From a bacterium (lineage in GTDB: Bacteria; Bacillota; Clostridia; Lachnospirales; Lachnospiraceae), in assembly GCA_023664305.1 (NCBI GenBank), contig JAMPFT010000021.1, positions 1-59,000 of the forward strand: a stretch of 59,000 nucleotides of DNA, given 5' to 3'. Both the position numbers and the translations under genes were made by a program. Position 1 is the stretch's first letter. Every line of letters starts with the position of its first letter. The notes beneath the pieces were generated by a model that saw only the letters and a list, made by a program, of their open reading frames with translations, was not told the origin of the DNA and searched no databases. This document shows, piece after piece, positions 40,808 through 49,528 of the stretch.

Positions 40808-43123
40808 ATGAAAAAAGTAACGAACGCAGCAATACTGTCCCATCCTCTGGCGTACGCGCCGGTGGCGAAACAGGTAGTCGGCGGAGAGGGAGGAATCGAT
40901 TCCCTGCGCTATGTTGACAGGCCTCAGGCGGTGGACGTCTATGAAAACGGAGACGTGGAATTTCGTTTTTACGCGCCGTCTGCAGAAATTGTTGAGGTGG
41001 CAGGGATGACAGGATCCTTTAAAGGTGATAAAATAGCTTTGGAAAGACGGGAGGACGGGTATTTTACGAAGCGGGTAAGCGGGATCCCGGGAGGCTTCCA
41101 CTATTGCGACTGGTATGTGGACGGCGTCCGCGTGGCGAATCCGGACGGGCGCTTTTACGGCGGTTTCCGCATGATGAATTTCTTTGATATCCCGGAGGAG
41201 GCGGACGACTTTTATTTCCGGCGGGAGGTTCCCCACGGGACGGTGCGGATCGAGCTTTACTCCTCTTCCGTAAACGGGCGGACAAAGTACGCTTATGTGT
41301 ACACGCCGCCCTCCTATGAGCGGGAGTCTCAAAGACAGTACCCGGTTCTCTATCTGCAGCACGGCGTATGCGAGAATGAGACCAGCTGGCTTTGGAGCGG
41401 CAGGGCGAATTTCATTCTGGATAATCTGATCGCGGAGGGAAAATGCGAGGAGATGATTCTGGTGATGAACAGCGGATACGCTTTCCGAAAAGGAGAGGAT
41501 CCCGTCTTTTATCCCGGGGATTTCGACAGCGAGCTGGTCTATGACTGTATTCCCTTTATCGGGAAAAATTTCCGGGTGAAGGGCGGCCGGGCGAACCGGG
41601 CCGTGGCGGGGCTTTCCCTGGGGGCGGCCCAGGCGGCTTTCTCCGCGGCCAGGCATCCGGACCTGTTCGGGTATCTGGGCGTGTTCAGCGGCGCGGCCTC
41701 GGACGGGCTGGAAAAGATCATACGCGAGGGACTGACCTACGGGCATATTTTTCTTTCGTCAGGCGCTTTTGAGGGCATGGCGGAGGGACTTAAGTCCCTG
41801 AAGGAGCGGCTGGAGAAAGCGGGAAATCCTGTGTCGGTAGATACTTACCCCGGGTTTCATGAGTGGAGCCCCTGGCGTCACAGCCTCCATGATTTTGTGC
41901 AGAGGATTTTCCGGCCGGAGACGGTATGCCGGGAGTATCCCTCCAGCTTACGGGAGGACAGAGAAGCCGGGGAGGTTTATGACGGCCCGAACCAGGCGCT
42001 GAACCTGAACCCCCTGTTTAACGATCCCTTTTACAAGACGGTGGTCTTTGAGGTGGACGAGAACGGCAGGCCCGCGGGACGGTATGTGGATATCCGGACG
42101 GGAATCGAGGTGCTGGGGCCGGGGAGCGTCCGGTTTTCCATGGAGGCGGCCGGGGCGAAGCGGGTTACGGTCAGGTTCAGCGGCAGGGAGCTGGAGCTTG
42201 CGAGAGAAGCGGACGGCGTCTGGCGGTCTGTGACGGCGGAGGGCGTGGAGCCGGGCTTCCATTATGTGTACTTTTATGTGGACGGCGTACAGGTGGTGCA
42301 TCCGTTTACGCAATGCTGTAACGGAGGTTTTTGCGTTTCAAACTACTTCGAGATGGAGGATCCGGGCTTTACGGACTATCTCCTGAAGGATGTCCCTCAC
42401 GGCAGTATCCGGCTGCTCTCCTATCGCTCCTCTATCGACGGGCGGGATAAGCCGCTGTATGTGTATACTCCGGCAGGATATGACCAAAGCGGGAAAGCGT
42501 ACCCGACGCTTTATCTGCAGCACGGCGGGGGCGAAAACGAGACGGGCTGGATCTGGCACGGAAAAGTGCAGAACCTGATGGATAACCTGATCGCGGAGGG
42601 AAGGTGCCCTGAGATGCTGGTGGTCATGGCGGAGGGGTACAGCTTTCGGCCGGACGGAAGCAGCCATCACGCCCTGGGCTCCTTCGAGGAGGAGATGATC
42701 TCAGATATCGTGCCCTTTGCGGACGCGCGGTTTCGGACTATTCCGCAGAGGGAATACCGGGCTATGGCGGGGCTATCCATGGGAGCCATGCAGGCTCACA
42801 GGACGGTATTTGACCACCCGGAGGTTTTTGCCAACGGAGGCTTTTTCTCGGGGGTCTTTTACATAAAGGACAACGAGGTGGATAACACCGCGGTGCTGTT
42901 TGACCGGGAGAAGTTTGAAGAGACCTATCGGCTGATCTTTGTGGGATGCGGGGAGCAGGACGAGCGGCTGTATCAGGGCAACCTGGAGGCGATGGAGCTG
43001 TTAAAAGGGAAATATCGGTTACCCATCGAGTTTTTCCATGTGCCGGGAGTACACAACTGGACCTTCTGGCGGAAAGCGCTGAAGGAGTTTGTGGAGAGGC
43101 TGTGGCGGGAGAAGGATGGCTGA
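40808..43123 (+). CDS. esterase with two tandem CBM48-esterase modules
   Basis: A 771-aa protein built from two copies of one unit. Module 1 (about 35-375): CBM48-like domain (VEFRFYAPSAEIVEVAGMTGSF...GFHYCDWYVDGV), then an esterase D-type hydrolase with Ser 270 in AGLSLGAAQ and His in GFHEWSPW. Module 2 (about 395-765): the same order (VRFSMEAAGAKRVTVRF...GFHYVYFYVDGV), Ser 657 in AGLSMGAMQ and His in GVHNWTFW. Both nucleophiles and histidines are present, so both may be active. Relatives remove acetyl or feruloyl groups from hemicellulose. No signal peptide is visible, so the substrate would be imported oligosaccharides. Confidence 0.9.
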   Translation: MKKVTNAAILSHPLAYAPVAKQVVGGEGGIDSLRYVDRPQAVDVYENGDVEFRFYAPSAEIVEVAGMTGSFKGDKIALERREDGYFTKRVSGIPGGFHYCDWYVDGVRVANPDGRFYGGFRMMNFFDIPEEADDFYFRREVPHGTVRIELYSSSVNGRTKYAYVYTPPSYERESQRQYPVLYLQHGVCENETSWLWSGRANFILDNLIAEGKCEEMILVMNSGYAFRKGEDPVFYPGDFDSELVYDCIPFIGKNFRVKGGRANRAVAGLSLGAAQAAFSAARHPDLFGYLGVFSGAASDGLEKIIREGLTYGHIFLSSGAFEGMAEGLKSLKERLEKAGNPVSVDTYPGFHEWSPWRHSLHDFVQRIFRPETVCREYPSSLREDREAGEVYDGPNQALNLNPLFNDPFYKTVVFEVDENGRPAGRYVDIRTGIEVLGPGSVRFSMEAAGAKRVTVRFSGRELELAREADGVWRSVTAEGVEPGFHYVYFYVDGVQVVHPFTQCCNGGFCVSNYFEMEDPGFTDYLLKDVPHGSIRLLSYRSSIDGRDKPLYVYTPAGYDQSGKAYPTLYLQHGGGENETGWIWHGKVQNLMDNLIAEGRCPEMLVVMAEGYSFRPDGSSHHALGSFEEEMISDIVPFADARFRTIPQREYRAMAGLSMGAMQAHRTVFDHPEVFANGGFFSGVFYIKDNEVDNTAVLFDREKFEETYRLIFVGCGEQDERLYQGNLEAMELLKGKYRLPIEFFHVPGVHNWTFWRKALKEFVERLWREKDG

Positions 43124-43185
43124 AATGCAGATATTCTGGAAGCGTTGGAAACCGTGGAAACGCCGGATTTAAGAAGCGTTCGATT

Positions 43186-43311
43186 CCGCGGATATCAGGC
43201 TCTGCGGGGAAGTCAGACCTGCAGGAATGTTTGATTTTGTGGAATTGTCAGATCTTACAGGAGAGCCAGGTTTCGTGGGAATGTCGGATTTCATGAAAAT
43301 GGTTTGTGACG
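43186..43311 (+). repeat. degenerate 18-bp tandem repeats
   Basis: About seven diverged 18-bp units, clearest at 43204, 43222, 43240, 43258, 43276 and 43294, of type (C/T)(A/G)GGAATGTCxGATTT. They fill most of the gap between the tandem esterase and MATE genes. A hexapeptide periodicity is open on both strands, but no ribosome site supports a gene. Confidence 0.7.
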
Positions 43312-43357
43312 GCAGGGCGGGAACGACAAAATAAATATCAGGAAAGCGAAGGAAGAA

Positions 43358-44728
43358 ATGAGAGAATTGCTGCGGAAACTGGTGATCAGGGACAAAAATT
43401 TTTATAAAGAGGCGGCCCTTGTGGGGATCCCGATCTCGCTGCAGAGCCTGATTACGGTGGGCGTCAACATGATGGATACCATCATGGTCGGGAGCCTCGG
43501 GGAGACGTCCCTTTCCGCCGTGTCCCTGGCTAATTCCTTCATCCATATTTATCAGATCATGTGCATGGGTATCTCCATGGGCGCGTCGGTTCTGGTTTCC
43601 CGGTATTACGGCATGAACGATCAGAAGGATATGCGAAAGAGCGTGGCAATCATGCTGCGCCTGACCCTTGGGATTGCGGCGGTCTTTGCCCTGGTCACGC
43701 TTCTTGCGCCGACTCAGATTATGAAGCTTTATACGCCGGAGATTCCGATTGTCGAGCAGGGGATCGTCTATCTGGAGTGGTCTGTCGTCACTTACTTTTT
43801 CCTCGGTCTGTCGCTGACCTGTACCATCGTCCTGCGCAGCGTGGGAAAGAGTCGGTTTGCGCTGTATGTCTCGATCGCGGCGTTCTTTATCAACGTAGGG
43901 GCAAACTATATGTTTATCTACGGAAGCTGGGGAGCGCCGAGAATGGGCGTGGCAGGAGCGGCGCTGGGCACGCTGATCGCCCGGATCTTTGAATTTGCAC
44001 TGATCTGCGGGTATCTGTTCCTGTTTGAGGAGAAGATCGGATTTAAGGTAAAGCATTTCTTCATGCATACAAAGGATCTGGCGGGGGAATATCTTCGGAT
44101 CAGCATCCCTGTGCTGGTAAGCGACAGCATTTTAGCCATCGGCGCAAACTCCGTCGCCATGCTGATCGGCAGGCTGGGAGAGCAGTTCGTAGCGGCGAAC
44201 GCGGTCACCACGGTGACCCAGCAGCTCAGCAATGTGCTTGCCTCGGGCTTTGCTCAGGCCGGGACGATCGTCACGGGCAAGACCATGGGCGAGGGCGACA
44301 GGCAGAAGGCCCAGGATCAGGGCTACGCCTTCCTGGGGCTGGGACTGGCGATGGGGCTGCTGGCAGCAGGGATCATTCTGGCGATCAGCGAACCGGTGAT
44401 CCGCTCTTATCATCTCACGGCGGGGACGGCGGAGATTGCCCGCCAGCTGATGCGGGCGATCAGTATCATCATGGTATTCCAGTCCGCCAACAGTATCCTG
44501 ACCAAGGGAGTCCTGCGGGGCGGCGGGGATACGAAGGTGCTCATGGTGGCGGACAATGTGTTCCTCTGGGTGTTTTCCCTGCCTCTCGGTATTCTGGCGG
44601 GCTTTGTGTTTCATCTTCCTGCATTTTGGATTTATTTCTTTTTGAAGATCGATCAGGTTGCAAAGACCTTCTGGGCGGTTCTGCGGCTGCACAGCGGGAA
44701 GTGGCTGAAAAAGATCAGGACGTCGTAG
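43358..44728 (+). CDS. MATE-family efflux transporter
   Basis: A 456-aa membrane protein with about 12 hydrophobic segments in two related halves. VGVNMMDTIMVGSLGETSLSAVSLAN near the N-terminus is the MATE signature; the second half has NAVTTVTQQLSNVLASGFAQAGTIVTGKTMGEGD. These use ion gradients to export drugs or metabolites. GAAGGAAG lies upstream of the ATG. A hairpin terminator follows. Confidence 0.93.
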   Translation: MRELLRKLVIRDKNFYKEAALVGIPISLQSLITVGVNMMDTIMVGSLGETSLSAVSLANSFIHIYQIMCMGISMGASVLVSRYYGMNDQKDMRKSVAIMLRLTLGIAAVFALVTLLAPTQIMKLYTPEIPIVEQGIVYLEWSVVTYFFLGLSLTCTIVLRSVGKSRFALYVSIAAFFINVGANYMFIYGSWGAPRMGVAGAALGTLIARIFEFALICGYLFLFEEKIGFKVKHFFMHTKDLAGEYLRISIPVLVSDSILAIGANSVAMLIGRLGEQFVAANAVTTVTQQLSNVLASGFAQAGTIVTGKTMGEGDRQKAQDQGYAFLGLGLAMGLLAAGIILAISEPVIRSYHLTAGTAEIARQLMRAISIIMVFQSANSILTKGVLRGGGDTKVLMVADNVFLWVFSLPLGILAGFVFHLPAFWIYFFLKIDQVAKTFWAVLRLHSGKWLKKIRTS

Positions 44729-44751
44729 ATTGAAAAATAAGCTTGATGGCG

Positions 44752-44782
44752 GACGAGAAATCGCCTTCGCGAATTTCTCGTC
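44752..44782 (+). terminator. hairpin after the MATE gene
   Basis: GACGAGAAAT pairs with ATTTCTCGTC around an 11-base loop that can add CGC/GCG. The T-run is poor. The rest of the gap to 45024 holds a small GCCGCC/GGCGGC hairpin and no gene. Confidence 0.5.
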
Positions 44783-45024
44783 GCTTCTTCGCGATAGGTC
44801 GCGCGGAAATGGGGATTGGCGCGGGAAGCGGGCAGAAAGGAAAAGTGCGCTCGGTGGTGTACGGATGTATTGATTAGTGCGGGAAGAATATTGAAACGGC
44901 GACGGTAATTTTGTATGCGGTACAGGCCGATTTGCATAGACTTGAGTCCTGCCCTTGCAGGCGCAATTTGAAGGACTTGGGGCAGGTTTGGGCCGCCGGA
45001 CAGGCGGCGGAATGGAGCGTTAAT

Positions 45025-46083
45025 ATGAAAAGAGAAGATTTGGAAAAACAGATGAAAGCGTTGAATCACAGGGCGGTTCCGTATTTTGACGACGCCCCCT
45101 GTTATCCCACGGAGGAGTTAATCCGCCTGTTTCGGTTGGAACGGGATTTCCGGGAGCAGGAAGACCTGCCCGCCCGGGAGGGGATTGCGGAGGAATACCG
45201 GCGGATTTTGGAAGCCTTACGGAAGATTCCGGACGCGCCGGAAAAGGTCTGGCTCTGGCCGGAGGGGAAAATGCCCCAAAAGACGGCGTACACGGAAAAT
45301 CCGGAGGAAAGGTACAATCATGATCCGGGCTATCGGCCCTATTTGTTTGAGATGCTTGTGCCGGAGGACGTCAATCCGAAAGGGGCGGTCGTCGTGTGCG
45401 CCGGGGGAGACCACGGGGAGGCCTCCTTCCACGAAGGGTACTTTTCCTGTCTGGATTTGAACCGGCTGGGTTACCAGTGCTTTTTGCTGTTGAACCGCGT
45501 AAACATGAATCCCTGGAGCAGGGAGGAGTGCGGCGCGGACGCCGCCCGGGCGATCCGTTTTGTCCGGGCAAACGCGGAAAAGTATCGCATTTCGCCGGAT
45601 CGCGTCGCCTTTGCAGGATTTTCCAACGGCGGACTGACCGGAGAGGCCTGTATCGAGGGCTATTCCGGCAGCCATACCGTCAAAGAGCATTTCCCGGACT
45701 ATGAGCCGGACGGGCTGGACGGCTATAAGGGAGCGCCGGACGCGTTTTTATGCGTCTACGGGCCGAGGTTTGTCGGCGCACCCTTCTGCTACGAGGGCGT
45801 GGAATATCCGCCGGTCTTCTTTGCCGTGGGCCGGGAGGACTCCGCCCTGCAGAACCTGAACGCGACCTATTTCGATCTGCTGAAGGCCGGGGTGAAGACG
45901 GAGGTTCACACCTTTGCGGGCGTCCCCCACGGACAGGCCGGGATGCAGCATCTGGGGGAGGAGAGGTTTTGGAATTTTCAGCTCTGGCTGCCGCTGGCGG
46001 ACGCGTTTCTGCAGGATGTTTACGGGGAGATGAGGAAGGAGACTGCGTGCGGGGAGCGTTTTGCCGCATTTCAGGGGAAATAA
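45025..46083 (+). CDS. alpha/beta hydrolase (acyl esterase-like)
   Basis: A 352-aa alpha/beta hydrolase. AVVVCAGGDHGEASFHEGYFSC is the oxyanion-loop region; nucleophile Ser 200 lies in AFAGFSNGGLTG; acid Asp is probably in AVGREDSALQ and His in AGVPHGQAG. It resembles cytoplasmic sugar-ester hydrolases. The start at 45025 has GGAG upstream; the frame from 44911 lacks a site. It ends the esterase/glycosidase region. Confidence 0.85.
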   Translation: MKREDLEKQMKALNHRAVPYFDDAPCYPTEELIRLFRLERDFREQEDLPAREGIAEEYRRILEALRKIPDAPEKVWLWPEGKMPQKTAYTENPEERYNHDPGYRPYLFEMLVPEDVNPKGAVVVCAGGDHGEASFHEGYFSCLDLNRLGYQCFLLLNRVNMNPWSREECGADAARAIRFVRANAEKYRISPDRVAFAGFSNGGLTGEACIEGYSGSHTVKEHFPDYEPDGLDGYKGAPDAFLCVYGPRFVGAPFCYEGVEYPPVFFAVGREDSALQNLNATYFDLLKAGVKTEVHTFAGVPHGQAGMQHLGEERFWNFQLWLPLADAFLQDVYGEMRKETACGERFAAFQGK

Positions 46084-46165
46084 TTATTCACTGTAAAAAA
46101 TGTAATAGCATTACAGTTTTTCGTTGTATTTTCTGCAATTCTGTGCCATACTGTAATTGAAACCG

Positions 46166-46214
46166 TTTAGAACCCGACCGATATTTTCAGGAGGGTTCTA
46201 AATTATTATTTTTT
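46166..46214 (+). terminator. inverted repeat with T-rich tail
   Basis: TTTAGAACCC (46166-46175) pairs perfectly with GGGTTCTAAA (46193-46202), followed by TTATTATTTTTT. It lies between the hydrolase gene and the ATPase gene. Confidence 0.65.
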
Positions 46215-46234
46215 CAATCTACGGAGGCAGATTT

Positions 46235-47566
46235 ATGTACCGGATGGCAATTGAAAAGCTGAACCGATGGAAACAGAGCAGACACCGTAAGCCGTTGCTT
46301 ATCGAGGGAGCCAGACAGGTGGGAAAGACCTGGCTGATGAAGGAGTTCGGCAGGCAGGCTTATGCGGATACCGTATATATCAACTTCGATTCCAATTCGA
46401 GAATGGCGGAGTTGTTTGCGTCCGATTTGGATGTAGACCGATTGTTGATGGGGTTAGAGCTGTATGCAGGTAAAAAAATCGACCCGGACAATACGCTGCT
46501 CATTTTCGACGAGGTGCAGGAGGTCCCGCGGGCCCTGACCTCTCTCAAGTATTTTTATGAAAACGCTCCGCAGTATCATATTGTCTGCGCCGGTTCCCTT
46601 CTGGGAATTGCGTTGCACAGGGGAACCTCTTTTCCGGTAGGCAAGGTGGATTTTTTAAAGCTTTATCCGTTGTCGTTTCGGGAGTTTTTGACCGCAACCG
46701 GGAAGGAGCGTTTTGCCGCGCTTCTTGACAGCCGGGATTTTAGTATGATTACCGGTTTTAAACAGACCTATATCGACGCGCTGAGATATTATTATTTCGT
46801 CGGTGGGATGCCGGAGGCGGTACAGAGTTTTAGTGAGAACAAAGATTTTAATGAGGTCCGCGAAATACAAAAGCGGATTCTTGCCGCATATGAACAGGAT
46901 TTTTCCAAGCACGCGCCCAACGAGATCGTTCCGAAGCTCCGTATGCTTTGGAACAGTATTCCTTCCCAGCTGGCGAAGGAGAACAAGAAGTTTCTTTACG
47001 GACTGGTTCGGGAAGGAGCCCGTGCCAAAGATTATGAAATTGCGATTATGTGGCTTGCCGACTGCGGGCTGATCCATAAGGTCTGCCGTGTCAATGCACC
47101 CGGGATTCCGCTGAAGGCATACGAAGACTTAAAGGCGTTTAAGCTGTTCCTTCTTGATGTAGGGCTTCTCGGCTGTATGGCCGGTCTGCGGCAGCACACC
47201 CTGCTTGACGGCAACGATCTGTTCACAGAGTTTAAGGGTGCTCTTACCGAGCAGTATGTGTGCCAGCAGCTGAAAACCGTCGAGGATTTGGGCCTTTGTT
47301 ACTATACGAACGACAGGGGCTCCTGTGAGGTGGATTTTGTCGTGGATACCGGAGAGCGGGTTGTCCCGCTGGAGGTAAAGGCGGAGGTGAACCTGAAAGC
47401 GAAAAGTCTGAAAACCTACCGGGAGAAATTCCGTCCGGAGCTTTCGGTCCGTTCGTCCATGGCGGATTATAAAAAAGAGGAATGGCTTGTGAATCTGCCT
47501 CTGTATGCGATCGAGGAGATAGCGAGGCTTGAGGAAGGAGACGGATATTCGTCGGTTTTGCGATAG
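46235..47566 (+). CDS. AAA/DUF4143 ATPase
   Basis: A 443-aa protein of the AAA_14 plus DUF4143 type. The P-loop EGARQVGKTW is at about 24-33, LLIFDEVQEVP is the Walker B region, LKYFYENAPQYHIVCAGSLLG sensor I, and the C-terminal part has the nuclease-like YYTNDRGSCEVDFVVDTGERVVPLEVKAE (D-E-K of a PD-(D/E)XK fold). Function is not established for the family, which is common and mobile in gut bacteria. GGAGG lies upstream of the ATG. Confidence 0.92.
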   Translation: MYRMAIEKLNRWKQSRHRKPLLIEGARQVGKTWLMKEFGRQAYADTVYINFDSNSRMAELFASDLDVDRLLMGLELYAGKKIDPDNTLLIFDEVQEVPRALTSLKYFYENAPQYHIVCAGSLLGIALHRGTSFPVGKVDFLKLYPLSFREFLTATGKERFAALLDSRDFSMITGFKQTYIDALRYYYFVGGMPEAVQSFSENKDFNEVREIQKRILAAYEQDFSKHAPNEIVPKLRMLWNSIPSQLAKENKKFLYGLVREGARAKDYEIAIMWLADCGLIHKVCRVNAPGIPLKAYEDLKAFKLFLLDVGLLGCMAGLRQHTLLDGNDLFTEFKGALTEQYVCQQLKTVEDLGLCYYTNDRGSCEVDFVVDTGERVVPLEVKAEVNLKAKSLKTYREKFRPELSVRSSMADYKKEEWLVNLPLYAIEEIARLEEGDGYSSVLR

Positions 47567-47607
47567 GATGACAGAGCTTGCAGTCCGGACGCTCTGATTG
47601 AAAAGGT

Positions 47608-47994
47608 TTAGTCCTCCAAGCCCTGCAATCTGCGCAGAATATCCTTGTCTGCGGGGCAAAACTGATATTGCGGAATCTCGGCAGGGGTAATCCAGCGAAT
47701 GTCGTTGTGCTCCAGTTTTTGCGGTGTACCCGCCGCGATCTGTGCTTCGAACAGGGTCAGGTGTACAGTCAGGTCCGGATATTCATGAGTGACATCCATA
47801 TAAATCCTGCCCACCGACAACTCGACGGCCAGTTCTTCCCGGCACTCCCGGATCAAAGCCTGCTCTTTCGTCTCGCCGGGTTCAACTTTGCCGCCGACGA
47901 ACTCCCATAAGAGACCTCTTGCTTTGTCGGCCGGTCTCTGGCAGATCATAAACTTGCCGTCTTTCCAAATCAGTGCCGCTACTACTTCAGTCAT
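47608..47994 (-). CDS. MutT-like Nudix hydrolase
   Basis: A 128-aa Nudix protein with the complete Nudix box GGKVEPGETKEQALIRECREELAVEL (x5-EX7-REUXEEXGU form). Length and VVAALIWKDGKFMICQRP opening match 8-oxo-dGTP diphosphatase, which cleanses oxidised nucleotides; other NTPs are possible. It lies 41 bases from the convergent ATPase gene and downstream of the Fic gene on the same strand. Confidence 0.92.
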   Translation of the reverse strand: MTEVVAALIWKDGKFMICQRPADKARGLLWEFVGGKVEPGETKEQALIRECREELAVELSVGRIYMDVTHEYPDLTVHLTLFEAQIAAGTPQKLEHNDIRWITPAEIPQYQFCPADKDILRRLQGLED

Positions 47995-48032
47995 AAAAAT
48001 TCCCCCTTTGTTATTTGACAGGCAGATTTAAC

Positions 48033-49118
48033 TCATACCGACAGTTCCCATTTGCCGTACCGTTTGCCGCCTTCCCGGCGGATGTAGTTCTTTTTCTGTA
48101 AGGATTTCATGATCCTTTTTACGGTGCTGACTGATTTCCCGGCCGCATCCCCTATCTCCTGCTGTTTGATAGAAGGGTTCTTTGCAATAAGCTCCAAAAC
48201 TGCCAATTCCTCCAAGGTGCAGTCCAAAGTATCAAATTGAGACTTTGAAGCTTTAGGGCTGATCCTTTGAGAATTATCGGCGGTCATGTAATCAATATGC
48301 ATATACCGATTCTTTAGTTCATGGTGGGCGCCTAAAAGAAAATTTTCAAAGAACATCTCCAAAAATTTTGTTGTGGAATGAACGCCTTTTTGCAGATTGT
48401 TATAATTCGCCCGCACTAACGCATTGCGGAAAAACCAGGAGTTTTTCTCGAAAGCGTTGTTATTCACACGGAAGCCAAGAGTTTTCATGTATTTAATCAT
48501 AAAAACGGCGACGGCCCGGGTATTCCCTTCGCAAAAAGGATGGATTTGCCAAATGTCAGAGGCAAACTTTGTTAAATGCTTTATAGAGGCCTCCACGGTC
48601 AAGCCTTCATATGAAAACTGTTTTTCGGTGGCAAAGTCATAATCTAAAGTGTCTTTGATACTGTTCCAATCCGCATAAACGACTGTATCGCCATTCAATA
48701 TCCATTCTTTTTTTGTGATATTGTATTGACGGAACTGCCCGGCGTGGCTGAATACACCTCCAAATAATCTGCGATGAATCGTAAGCCATTCGGCAGGAGA
48801 AAACTGAAAAGCCTTTTCGCCTAAAAGCTTTGCAATTCTTGCCGAAACGATATCCGCTTCTTTGGCTTCGCTTTCAATTTCAGCGCGGTCCGTCCTTTGC
48901 TCGTAATAGCTTTGGATACGTCTTTGCGCTTCATCGATGGTGATTTTGCCTTCAATATGTTCTTTGGCGGTATCCAACAAATATGCCGAAGTATTCAGCC
49001 CGTCAACAGCCTGCAAGCCGATAGCGGTCTGCCATGCCTGACTTTTTTCAGTCCTGTCGGGTTCGGCCTGCTTTATATATTCTTCAAGTTCAAGTTGCCA
49101 CTTCTTCTCTTTCGGCAT
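48033..49118 (-). CDS. Fic-family AMP transferase with built-in VbhA-like domain
   Basis: A 361-aa protein. Residues 25-75 (AWQTAIGLQAVDGLNTSAYLL..AKEHIEGKITIDEAQRRI) resemble the VbhA antitoxin, here fused. The Fic core has the motif HPFCEGNTRA with catalytic His 193 and a flap region upstream. A winged helix-turn-helix ends the protein (NPSIKQQEIGDAAGKSVSTVKRIMKSL). Fic enzymes AMPylate target proteins. An inhibitory Glu-Gly at 56-57 is present, though Lys replaces the usual Ser/Thr four residues earlier. Start at 49118 because GAGGAAAGG lies upstream of it; the ATG at 49136 lacks a site. Confidence 0.92.
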   Translation of the reverse strand: MPKEKKWQLELEEYIKQAEPDRTEKSQAWQTAIGLQAVDGLNTSAYLLDTAKEHIEGKITIDEAQRRIQSYYEQRTDRAEIESEAKEADIVSARIAKLLGEKAFQFSPAEWLTIHRRLFGGVFSHAGQFRQYNITKKEWILNGDTVVYADWNSIKDTLDYDFATEKQFSYEGLTVEASIKHLTKFASDIWQIHPFCEGNTRAVAVFMIKYMKTLGFRVNNNAFEKNSWFFRNALVRANYNNLQKGVHSTTKFLEMFFENFLLGAHHELKNRYMHIDYMTADNSQRISPKASKSQFDTLDCTLEELAVLELIAKNPSIKQQEIGDAAGKSVSTVKRIMKSLQKKNYIRREGGKRYGKWELSV

Positions 49119-49172
49119 TTTTTTACCTTTCCTCATGCATTAAAACAGCATATTCGGAGGCTTTCCGAATAA

Positions 49173-49208
49173 AAGATAAGCCCACAAACGGCAAAGCCGC
49201 CTGTGGGC
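49173..49208 (-). terminator. terminator of the tRNA-Ser gene
   Basis: GCCCACA pairs with TGTGGGC with inner GCGGC/GCCG, followed on the minus strand by TTATCTTTT. It begins 9 bases after the tRNA CCA end. Confidence 0.85.
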
Positions 49209-49217
49209 ACAAACTTC

Positions 49218-49307
49218 TGGCGGAGAGTGTGGGATTCGAACCCACGCGCCCGTAATGGACGACTGCATTTCGAGTGCAGCTCGTTATGACCGCTTCGATA
49301 ACTCTCC
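49218..49307 (-). tRNA. tRNA-Ser (CGA)
   Basis: On the minus strand: acceptor GGAGAGT/ACTCTCC, anticodon loop CTCGAAA (anticodon CGA), a long variable arm, T loop TTCGAAT, discriminator G and an encoded CCA at 49218-49220. Confidence 0.93.
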
Positions 49308-49394
49308 GTGTCATGCACTTTTACATTTTATAGTATTGCGCGCCTTTTTGCAAGATCAACTTTGCTGTTTTTTTGAAAATGAAGCCTCTTTCGG

Positions 49395-49423
49395 TTGCAA
49401 ATTTAGTCTGGAAAGGGTAAACT
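49395..49423 (+). promoter_or_regulatory. possible promoter of the phosphofructokinase gene
   Basis: TTGCAA (49395-49400), 17-base spacer, TAAACT (49418-49423). The -10 is weak; a TATATAT lies 6 bases further on. It is 105 bases upstream of the ATG. Confidence 0.4.
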
Positions 49424-49528
49424 TTTATATATATGGTGAAACTGTTTTTACCGTTCCGATTTCATGCCGGCCTAAGGAGGCGGGCATAGATCGGCGGAGT
49501 ACAGGAAAAACGACAGGAGGGAAAGTAC

